Shown in pieces: positions 38,301 to 50,300 of a stretch of 64,000 bases of DNA. Numbering within the stretch: position 1 is the stretch's first letter; every line of letters starts with the position of its first letter. Source of the stretch: Anas platyrhynchos (lineage: Eukaryota; Chordata; Aves; Anseriformes; Anatidae); NCBI RefSeq assembly GCF_047663525.1, contig NC_092606.1, positions 3,470,501 through 3,534,500 of the forward strand. The letters are read 5' to 3'. The notes beneath the pieces were generated by a model that had not been told where the DNA came from, made no database searches, and saw only the letters and a program-made list of their open reading frames with translations. A program made the translations under genes and the position numbers.

Positions 38301-41300
38301 CTCCTGACATATTACGTATAATGGTTCTGTAAATTGTGAGGCGCAGGAGCTGAGTCGAAACATAGAACAATCAATTTATATATTGTTTCAGTTTGATGTA
38401 TTATTGTTTAACATTACTGACTAAAATGTATATTCAATAGAGCGAAGAAAGCATCTTAAATGATAACATCTTTCACAGGGGCATTCGAGAGAATTACCTT
38501 GTTCTCATACTTCATCTGCTGACATGTCTGAAGAATTCTTGACTCCAGATTATTTCCTTCCTCCTACTGCTCAGGGAAATACAGATCTAGAGGTAAAAAT
38601 CACAGACAAGACAGGAATGAACTCTGTTTCAAGAATGTTGGATGTAAGTTAAATCACATGTGAGTTTATCAGGCTCCCATTTGATTTGAAGAAATGTAGA
38701 AAAATGGGAGAACTTTTTTTTTCTTCTGAGTATTTACAGAAAGATTTACCTAAATGGAAGAAAATTTTGACCCCATTCCTTTAAAAAAAAAAAAAAAAAA
38801 ACAAAACAAACAAAAAAACAACACCAAAAACACCCAAACTTCTAAAACAGGAGGGACATGTTTTCTTGATTTATTTACTAGGAAATTATATAATCTATGG
38901 AGCCTTAAAATTATTCTGGTTTTGGCTGAGAAAAGTTTGAGGCAGCTGATCACGTTAACCTTTTCTTCCCAGCTCTATCAAATACAAGTATTCAGTCTTA
39001 AAACAATCTTAATTTCTTGAAGATTTGAAACTTGTACAGACTGTTGAATCCAATCCATGCTGTTTGCTGATGAGCTCTTGAAAAACCGTCTCTATTTTGA
39101 TTGGGATCTTCCTGTGTGAGTTGTCCTACCCTTCTTAGTTCGTCTGTGAGAAATTTGCATCTACTTCCTTTTTCCCCTCTGCTCCAGACCTCAAATCTTG
39201 GGGACAAATTAGAAGACCATTGTGATGGCCTTTTACAGAGAAGGAAATCTGAAGATGCAGGATCAGGTATTCAGGTCTCAGGTAAATGTGTTCTTTCTTC
39301 TGAAGACCCTCTGGAGTCAGGGAGACAAAATTTTGTATGTAATTTTTGTGAGCATCATTCCTGTCAGAAGGCTGAAGCTAGGTTCTTTAGGGTTGCTTGG
39401 TCTTTTCTCACTGATACAGTTAGAGCTTAGAACATTTGGGATTTTAGCAGATGAGATTTGGACATTGCATTCACTGAAATAGCATTGATGCGATGATTAT
39501 GTTCTTGCTCTGTTTCAATTTGATAAAAACAAAACAAACTTGTTAGCAATTATACCCTAAGGCTAAGTTTGTTTTCAATGTTTCAATTGTTTTTTTGACT
39601 TGCAATGATGCTGGAAACTGAATTAGAGTTGCATTTACACGTTAATATTCTTATTGCTATAAGTGTCTTGAGCTTAAACTGTAAGAGCTAAGTTGTATGT
39701 GTAGAGAAACAATCTTGATCCTTGCTTTAGTCTGTTGCCTGTCTTAGCTCAAATGTGTAAATGTTGTGATATTCCCTGGTGCTTTAGTGGTTGACTGTCT
39801 GGCAGCTGTGGTATGTTTATGAAAATGCATCTTTAAAGCACATTTGTCTCTTGACAACAACAAAGGTCAAAAGAACTAAAAAATTTAATAAAGTTGCAAT
39901 TTCCTGTTCAATGAATTGTGTCACTTTCCTTTGTACTTGCAAAACCCAATAACAGGGAACATTTGTTATTTGTATTCAGGAGGAAAAATATTATTCTGCA
40001 GCACAGCAGCACAGAACTCTGGCAATAACACACTAGGAGTGAATCAGCTTAGCCATATGCCTGTAGCCAGGTAGATAAACTTATTTTCATCATTACTTCA
40101 AGCATAAATTAGGTTATAAAGTGTGTTCTCTCTATTAATTCTGCATATATATCTAATATTCAAATAAGGTGCTCGTGGTGCTTTTTTAATGATCATCTAC
40201 ATGTCATAGCTCCTTGCCAAAAATACTTAAAGGTCTTTCATGGCTTTGTTTTTTACCGTGTCCAGTATATTTTTTTGTTTGCTTAATGAGGGAGTAAAAT
40301 ATGAAAAGTAAGTCATGTATATTGCAATTCCTTTTACACTGAACAGAATATCAGTTTTAAACAGAGCAAATATAATTGAAATTATGGCTTCTGTCATCAG
40401 GTTTAATTTTGTACTGCTTTGGTTTTGGAGCTCAAGTGGCATGAAGATCATGCTTTTTCACCTTCCATCAGAAGAATCTGATGTAAGCATGCTCACTGCA
40501 TGTTGCCTGCAGATAACATCAGCATGTGCTTGGGGACTTGCGGTCTCATCCACCAAAAACCTGGTTTACCTATCCGATATCTTTGTAAATTCTGTGTTCT
40601 AGTAGTACAAAGAGATGTTGTTTAGATGTTTTCTTCTTACTGGATGACTTTGTGAATCTGTGATACAAACCCATAATGTGCTTAAAATGGTGCTTTTCTT
40701 CTAGCTCACTCTAATTTCTAAGGTTTTAAGCAAAAAAGTTTCTATGCCCTGCTGTCTACCTGAGAGAGAAGGTCATCCTTTAAACACTATGAGAGAAGAA
40801 ACAAAATACATTTATTTTCATAATTTTTCTGACAAGATCAATGAATATGACCTTTTCCCTCACTCTAGTGGTGAAGCAGCCCAAGAATTGGTATCAAGAG
40901 AGCCGCAGGAAGACTCCAAAGAAAAAGATATGTAAGAGCCACAGACTGTTCTATGCTGAAACTGCAGCAAGTTGGTCATTACCATTGTAAAAGGTCTATG
41001 TTGATACAAAACAGGAAGATACCACAGACTAAAGCTGAGAGGTGGAAACCTATTTGGATTGTTGAAAGTATATTTTTATTGTGATAACCTGGGAGATGGG
41101 TATAAAAGAGCTATCACATACAGTTACCCTTAGCTTAGGTTGAATTTTTTACATATTCGTAAGTAATAAGCAGTGTCATTTGGGTGTGCCTATTCATTTT
41201 ACAGTGTTACTGTAACGTTCTTATAACAATATTATTATTAAACATTCTAACTATTCCTTGTCTCTTCCATGTGCATTACACATAAGAAATAAAATTATTT

Positions 41301-44300
41301 TCAAGAGTGAACTGTTAGTATGTAGCTACATAAGTTATATTACAAAAATACTATATAGATATTCTCAGGAGAAATGTGCACAAGAGGTATGTGACTTAAC
41401 TATTAAAGTTAGCTTTTATTCACAGATAATGGAAATTTTGCATAGAAATCACTGACTTGGTAACAGTGAATTTATGATCATTTAATGGTCTTCTGAGAAT
41501 AACATAATCTTCTGCAAACGGCGTTACTTTGCTTAATATAATTCCAGTCCAACGGATTTTTTTTTTGCTACTTGAGCGTACATCACTTTTGTGCAGATCT
41601 ATAGCAGTTTCGGCTTACTTGTGTAATTCTTTTAAAGGCTCCTAAGACCTTATGTTATTTTTAAGAGATCTTTAATTTTTGCTAAATGTTTAAGGTTTTC
41701 CCTTGGTTTTGGATACAGTCTTCTTCCTAGTGGTTCACATTTGAGGTTCTTGTCCTTTCTGGAGGTAGTTTCCTGTGGTTGCTTTTATAAAAGTTACTAA
41801 AATGAAGAAATTCTGTAAAGCAGAGGAATGTTAATAATTAACCTTTTCTGTCTCTGCAAGATCATTGAAGATGTTGTTCTTTAGCCTTTGAAGAACTCTT
41901 TGATAAGTTGTCAAAGTGATTGTCTTGCTTCCCTCTGGAAAACTAGATAAGATTGAACAAAAGTAAAGTTTGAAGAACCTAAAAATAGCAGAAATTAGTG
42001 ATTCACAAGTGTAATAAGTGGCTATTCTAACTGTCAGAACATCTTTCAATACTTCAGATCAGTGACAGATATTCAGGATTTGTCAAGTATTCCCTGTGAG
42101 GAGGAGAACTACTACAAGAATATAAATTGTAAAACACCCAGAGTGAGTCATGCACCCACAAGTGTCAGCACTCCACTCAGATCAGGTAACTGCAGCGACA
42201 AAAAAGGGAGGACCAATGAATTACTTAAACTTTCGATGCCAGAAGTCAGACCTCTCTGCCAACACTTGCTAACATAAAAGCTGTTTGTGCGAATCATGGA
42301 AACTCTATTCATTTAAGTGCCAGCACAGAAACGTTAGGCGTGGAATAAGTAATCATAATAAAGGCTGTACCTGTTGTTTGAAATCTCATTGTTTTTGTCC
42401 GCAGAGTTAAAACTTCATGGTTAAAGCCTGTTTGGTCAAAAGCAATCTCTTAAGACACTAGAACTAGAGGAGAGTTTACAGACTGACAAAACAACTATCT
42501 GAAAGGCCTGTGAAAAATAATCACTTGGTAGTTAATGCTTATGTTAGCCTTTGTGAATCAGAAATTGTTTTATTTGGAGTAATATGTGTGGAACTTTGTA
42601 TTTTGAAGACAGTGTAAAAAACACTGTTTAGACTGTTAAGATGATCTCAAAGTTTGTTGAGTTTTAGTTTGTTACCCTTAAAACAACACTTCTGTTTGCT
42701 TTGTACTTCATTAATTTGGTTTGCTATGGGAGTCATAATGTCTCATTTGGTAAAGTTTTGCATAAATAATGTCTGAGTTGAAGCTCCTGGGCGAACAGTT
42801 TGGACTTCCGCTTAGAGATCATTTTGTGGACAATAATCTTGGAGATTCCAGTTCAGGTGCTTGTTCAAATACAAAAAAACTTTTTCTACTTCATTGAAAT
42901 GTGACAAATATAATAATTTTCCAGCTTTGCTATCATCTCGCCCTCTCCCTTCTTCTTTTTAATTCTAGAGGAAGAAAATCCAGTAGCCTTTAAGAAATAC
43001 CAACATGGCCATGAAGTAGCTTTGGATTCTTCCTCTTTAAGTTGTCAAGAGGTGTCTGCAGTGTCCAGGACATTCACTACAGCCTATGAAGAAAGAAGGA
43101 GCACTGAAAATACCTCTACTCCTGTAGAAGTTCGCTCATCTGGATTGAATGAGCCTGTAAGTGAAGGAAATTACACAAATTACACAAATGTTGGGCTTCC
43201 CATTGCACCTAACCCTGTGCAAATGTTGAGAACCACCAAAATGGCCTTGCCTGCACTATCCTGGCCTTCTCAGCACTGGATCCAGTAATCTTACAATACC
43301 AAAGTGGTAAGTATCAGCAAAATGATTGGGTAGGAAAGGTGTGTTTTTGTTGGAAGAGTTTTGTTGGTGAGTTGATCTTCTGCGTCTACAGCAGGTGGCT
43401 TATCTGAATGGTTCAGAATTCACAACTCAGCTGGTGAACTCTAGGTTTTTAACTTTGTGGAAGTGGTGATTTGAATGAAAACAAATTGTGTGTGTGTGTG
43501 TATTCAAGTTTTCTTGTGAAACTGAAGGGTTATCGCAGTCAGTGGGGGAATATAAATGAGTGTAAATAAGCAATTCCATAAGGAAAAAAAGGTAAAAGTA
43601 GTTTGGATGCAAGTAAGTGTTCAGAAAGCCCTTGTATTATTGAGGCTGTTTGTCCTTTTTACTGCCTGCAGACATGGCATAATGTTATCAACTTTGTTGT
43701 CTTTCTTTGGAGCTGACATTTTTCAAGGCTGTTGCAGTGATTTCTGGTAATCTTTTTGGAACTGAAGGTGTTCTAGAGACAGAACGTTATCTTAGATGTT
43801 TTTCCAGGCATCTTACATATAGAACAGTTGCTTTTATGCTTTTCCTATTCAGTGTTGGGGTTGTCGTTTAAAGATTAAATTAGTTTGTTCAACCAGAACA
43901 GTAGTAACTGCATTCAGTGTCATCAGGTCAGCTGTGTCTTTAGGCTTGCATAGCAGACTATTAAAATTCATTAAACCCATTAACAGCACAGTGCTGCCTT
44001 GACTGGCTCTGTAGAGAGATCTGAACGTGTCGCTTCCTTGTCTAAAACTTTCTTCTAGGATCAAGCACTTGAAGTACCAATTTCCATTTTTGAAGGACTT
44101 GCCTTTGATTACAAATCCTTGATTTTTTGGGGGATTCTTCTGGTAACTAGATGTGCCTGGCTTTAATAATTAAAGATTCAAAACAGAGTGGGAAAGCGAG
44201 AGATGTCAGAACTGTCCTTTCAGAGAATTTCTGTCCAATTGTCTGTACACAGTGTTGAAATGAATAAAGAATGTGTAGCTGACAATATCTTAATGACCAG

Positions 44301-47300
44301 CAAAAAGATGAGTGAAAAACAGCCTAGGCAAAATTTCTGACACATCTGGCTTACCTGGATCCTACCTCTTTCATATTCTGAGTACGCTGAAGAGCTTATT
44401 TAAAAATTTAAGTAAGACTTTAATTAACACTTTACCTCAATTTGGACTTAGTATATTAAAGGCAAGGATTGGGGAACAGCAGTTCTTCAGTTTACTTTTT
44501 TGTGTTTCATTCTGTATATTCTTACACAGGATGGATTGTCAGCAGTTGCTTCATCCTTGAGAAGCACCAGGAAGGCATCTGGTAAGTCTCTTAAGCCACT
44601 CCTCAGCCCAATTAGAGTGATAAAAAATGGATAAACAGATTTAAAGAGCAGTTTGCAGTCTTACTATTTTTTTTTCCTGGGCATCTCTTTGTAGGGATAA
44701 AAAAAAAAACAACAAAAAAGACAACCAACTTTGCATACGATTTTGTGTTGGTAGTGATTGTTAAGTTGCAAATTCTGTGTTTGCACTTGTAGGCTAAGAT
44801 CTCTGACCTCTAATTAATCTCCGTTTGCCGTGTAAATATTACTGGCCTAAAACTTGCAATGCAAAATTGAGAGCTATATGTGCAAGTCTAGCTCTAAATG
44901 ATTTTCCATTCCAATGGTACTTAAGGATATTTCATAAAAAGTGAATGAGCCACGCTCATGGAGATTGATAGATGATATACGTCAGCAAGATGCGGTCATA
45001 CTCTAAGCTTATATCACAGTTATTAAGAATTAATCACTGCTAATTAACTAGACTTTTTTTTCTTCTCTCTCAGCACTGTCACAGGCACCTAACCACTTCA
45101 TTGATGATCTCCCTCCACCAGCCCAAGAGCTGCTGGATGAAATTGGTAAGAGGCACTTCATCCAAAATGGTATGAGACTTGCCAGCTGTGTTTTAAAGCC
45201 AAGGACAGTACAGTACTTCAGTACACAATCAGGATTTCTCCCAAATCATTCACTACTAAAATACACAAGAGCTTCCAAATTAGTTGCAGTCAGGTCAATG
45301 AATAGGAAGTTAGGCATCAACAGCTTGAATAACGGGCAGTTATTTAAGTTAGTCCTTGAAGTTTCTGCCTTTCATATAATGGTTAGTTACTGCTGACGAC
45401 AGCAGTTAGCTTATTGAGTATAGATGTAATTTAACTCTGAGATGAACTTTGTGTAGACTGAAGTTTTCAAAGGTGTCATGGATGTTCTTCGTCCATGTTC
45501 TTCATTAAAAGCAATGCCAGCTGATTAGCTCCATTAGTCAGGTATTTTTGTAGAGCTTAGTTTCAATGATACACATCTATTTTTTTTTAGTCGCATTCTT
45601 CTTGAGCCAGAACACAGAGTAAAAATCCTTCATTATTTTTACTGGAATGGGTTACAGAAAAATTTCTCGTGGTTACTCGGCAATGAACTTCCTAAACAAA
45701 CACCAGACAGAAGGTTAATTAAACCTATATAGGTCCTGTGCTCTTTTAGAAATGAAGCACATAGGCAATTCTAATCTTTTTATTACCTTATTCACCAAAA
45801 CAGGGCTGTGGGGACTGTCACCAACTGAATAAGTAATGGCCAGAGACAATTTGTGAGATTAACATACAGACTAACTATAGATTATGTAAGAGTTTTCATT
45901 GAGTTTTGGGTGGGTAAAGAAAGTGGTACTTTATTTCCTTACATCTGTAAAATCTACGTTGTTTTTAACAGAGTACTTAAAGCAGCAAGATTCTATCACT
46001 CAAGACTTTGAAGAGAAGGGATTATTTGACTGTGGAATGCAAATAAATGGTTAGTTGATAATAGTCCTAACATAGAGATTACAAATGGAAAGTAACTTTT
46101 CTGCAAAATTACTTGAATACTTTGAAAAGTTAATACTTTGAAAAACTTAATTTTCAGCTTTTTTTTGTTTATATTTGTGGTTGCTATCTTGGAAAATTCA
46201 GCAGAAATTTGAGAGGGCCCCCCCTTTTTTGATAAGATGATACGCAGTGTTTTCACAAACAGTACCTCCTCCAGCAGTGTTTGCTGTCTTCCTCTGTGCA
46301 TTCACCTCTCTGAAGTCTGCAGAGATCTGTTATGGAACGCTTGCAGATTTGAACTATCAGAATTGATCTTCTGCTTTCATTATACCACTGTAACATATGC
46401 TGCGTTCAGTCGTAAGTGATGAAACCCACAGAAGTATAGATGGTGAGCAGCTGATGTAAAATAGAGCTGAAGTTTCCGCTCTGAAAGGCGGTTTGGTTGA
46501 AAGTAGCCGGTACACACGAACCACTTATGTTTCATATTCACCATCGTGAAATAGTGCTTCTGATCTCGTGGTGTCAGAAAATAGCATCTGTTGGGGTAAT
46601 CAGTGTTAAGTTGCCTGTTCTGTTATAAAGGTACCAAAGATAGCAGCGGTAAATCTTTGTGCTTCTGAAACTGCAAATAGTAGTAAGTGGGAATCATTTT
46701 TAGATGTACAGCAAGTAAAGTCAGGAGCAGAAAACATAAATCTTTATAGACTCTGCATTTGTTTCCAATGAGTCAGAAAGTGAAGAGCAGTTTTTTGTAT
46801 TTTTTTTAAAAAGGGCAAAATATGAGTTAGTCTGTAAAAAAAGCTAAATAGCATAGTCACTTGAGAATAACACTGGCACTTGTTTGTGTTATCCTACAGC
46901 TTTGTTAGATCTTTTCCCATTTAAAATTGTTACCCAAAGGATAGAAGCTACTGTGACTTTATTCACAGGAGTATCTTGTTTTTAGGTGGCAAGGAATGCA
47001 GCAGCCTGTATTGCTTGCTGTTCAATCACTGTGGTTTTGTTGTATTTGCATAAAGTACAGCTATTTCAGACTCCATTTTTATGACAGCCTACTGCTTCCT
47101 GCTTATCATAGCTTAGCAGAAGGTGGCTGAATATATTCACATGCTGGAGAGAAGAGAACTTAGTGAGATAAGTCTTGGGGTGGGGGGGAATATCATTGGA
47201 TTTTACTAAGTAGGGTAACAAAGCTAACATCCACAGGTTTTCTTTTGATTTTTCTTCAATATCTTGGATTGTAAGGCGAGAGATTAAAGATTAATTTCCA

Positions 47301-50300
47301 CATGCATTTTTCATTTTAGTATGAAGCAAAATGTTCACTCTTCTGAATCTAAAAATGTGTTACAGTAAAATATTTATCTAGGTCTTGCTATTGGCTGCCT
47401 ATGACTGTAGATAATGTGAACTTAATTGGTAGAAGATCAGATGACTGAGGAAAGAAAAATTAAAAAGTAGACTACTGAAAGTTTTCCAAGTGCAGTAAAT
47501 AAAACCACAATTTATTTAGTATCTTCTGTTCATAACTTTGCTATTAAATTATTTCTGTTTATGTGAATAGTTGCTGGTCAAATTAAAATGGAAGACAGAG
47601 ACACAAAAAAAGAAATTGACCAAAATGAGAAGAGAGATCATAGTGTATTGACTAAGGAGGCATTTAATTTAGCAGAGGAAACAGAAAGGTATGAAAAAGA
47701 CAATGGTAATGGCATATTTAGCTTTGAATTACAAACGTTTAGAATATTCAGTGCTTACATTAAGTCAACTCTCCTAAGAACTGTGATCATTTCTACTGTT
47801 TTCTTTCAGAATGGATAGTATTAAACTTGCCAGCATTCATTTAAAATCTTTTATTCAACAGGGCTCACTCCACTCTTGACGACGTTTTAGAAAGAATTCT
47901 CCATGCTGTTCCTGCAGATGAGGAAATCCAAGAACAACCTCAGGGACATGCCCTTGGGTTAGCTGATAATTGATATTTTGTTCACAAGTTTATCTTGTTT
48001 ATCTTCTGTATACAGACCTATGTGGGACTTCAGGAAATACACTGTCATTCTTCAGACAGTAATGTTTTGGGGAGCTCCCATTGGAGGCATCATTCAGAAC
48101 TTTCGGTATTAAATTGGAGGGCAAAGAATATCAGGTAGTTTCCTGTAATTGAAAAGGAAATGTTTCAAACAGGCAAGGAAGTACATCATTTTAACAGAAC
48201 TTTGAGATAATTTGCCAGAACGGTAGATTTTCTGAGGTAATGAGAAGAATGTATATTAAGAGAATAAAATCGTGAAAGATCTTTAGGAAAAATAAATCTT
48301 CAAAGAAGAGTTTTAGAAAGCCAATGTGCTTGGCCACATAGAAAGAAATTAAGAAAATGGCAGGCATCATATCTATATAATTTTAAGAAAAAAATGCGTA
48401 GCCCAAAAAACTTTTTTTCCCTCCTAGAACCAAGGATAAGAGCTTTAAACTCTGAACAGCTCCATGGTGAATGCCAATGAGTAGTCATAAGTCATTCTTA
48501 ACATATATCTTACTAAGGAACACAAGATAGTCTTGTGCTCAGCATCAGGATTTTTTAATATAGAAGGCAAACTGTCATGATAATCAGGAGGATTTTGCTG
48601 ATAGGGCAGTCTGACTCCTGCAGTGTGTATATATAGCTGTGTTCATAAGTGGCTCAATCCAAAGCCCATTCACACTCCTAGTCAAACTAATTTTTTGTAA
48701 CACACACAAGGAATCGTTGGAGCCTGCTTATAGATGTGAAGGTAAAGCACATCTGTAGACTTGGTGGGGAGTGATTGTTTAGGGGTTGGTGCAGCATATG
48801 ACCATTACAGGTCAGAGTGAAAATAAAAAGGCATCTAGTATCTCCAGGGGCTTCTATTTTATTATTCTGTATTCATCTTCTCTGAAAGAAAAAAAAAAAA
48901 AAAAAAAGATAAAATTCTGTCATTTAAGGGCTGCAAGCCTGAAAGATCCAGAAGGTCTTGGAAGGAAGAAAGGAGTAGAGGAAGGCGGAGCTGAAGCTGG
49001 AAGCAGCGAACCAGAAGGCTGTGCAGGGAGTTCAGAAGGTCCTCTTCATCTGTAAAGCTGCTGGATGCTGGGATGGGCAGTATCTCATTGATTATGTTTT
49101 TAGCACTGGATTTTTCGAGCTTGCACAGAGTAGAGTTCTGCATCTCTCCATTTTCCCCTGATCTGGATGCTGTTTCTACCCTGTGATTTTAGAAGAGAGG
49201 AAGCCGATCTTAAACTTTTCAGAGACCCTTAGGGTTTTTATTGCTTTAGACTGGCAGCATTCTGGACTATTTGTTGGAGTTGCAGAGGGTATGTCTCGTA
49301 GTGAGAGTGCAGTTTACTCTACTGACCTCTCCAAAGCTGGTATTGTTGCCTCTGTGTCCCATTTAGTCTTCAGCCACTCCTGCTTAGGCACCTAACGGCT
49401 TCACGCTGTTGTAAGGACTTGGAGTTGTTATCACTATGGTTTGGTATGTACCTGTGATGCATATGCTAATGCCATCAAATCCCTTAAACATCTGTCTGTC
49501 TAGTCTCTCCTGGCTTTCCTCCAGTAGAAACTGGAAGCAGAGAGGAAGGCACAAACTGAAATGAAAGAGATAAAGTCCTCTATTCTAGGACTATTTGAGC
49601 GATGAAGTGATTTTACACAGGTTGGCAGCTGAGGTGTTTTTCTGCAAGCAGGTTTAAGGACCTCAGCTTTTTAGATCTGTGTAAGTAGTTCCTCTATAAC
49701 ATGCTGCTACGGTGCCTGTGACACAGCTGTGTTGCCTGTGACACAGCTGTGTTTTTATATTAATGTTTCGGTCAGGACATATGGGAAGGGAGTTAGTGCC
49801 TAAAATTCAAGAAGTTAAGGAGTTGTTCACTTATGTTTTCATCATCACATTAAGGAGTAGAAATATCTCCTATTTTGGGCCAAAGTTTCCATTTTGTATG
49901 TAAGATAATTTTTGGTTAGCAAGGTAAGCTGACTCCTGGTTAGAATGCAAAGAACCACATAAAAGAAATAACAGAAAAACATTTTTGTGTTTCACTTGAT
50001 TTAAAAAAAAAAAAAAAGCCTGCATTCCTTATACTTAACTCCAGATCTTCATTAGGGACTGTCAAAGCTGACTAGTATTCTGTAGCTAAAGTAAGAGGTT
50101 ACCATTGTTCAGCATTTATCAATTAAAGATGTTTCTTGTTAAAGGAAGAGGATGTCATACTTACATTAATGTGCACTTACTGGTTTGCAGAAAATGTGAA
50201 AGAACTGCCCTTTCTTTTGGGAAGAAAAAGGCAGTAGACTGATTTTTCAGAGAGAAGTGATTTTTTCCATGTGTAGCCCAAAATGATTTCAAGGAAACTA

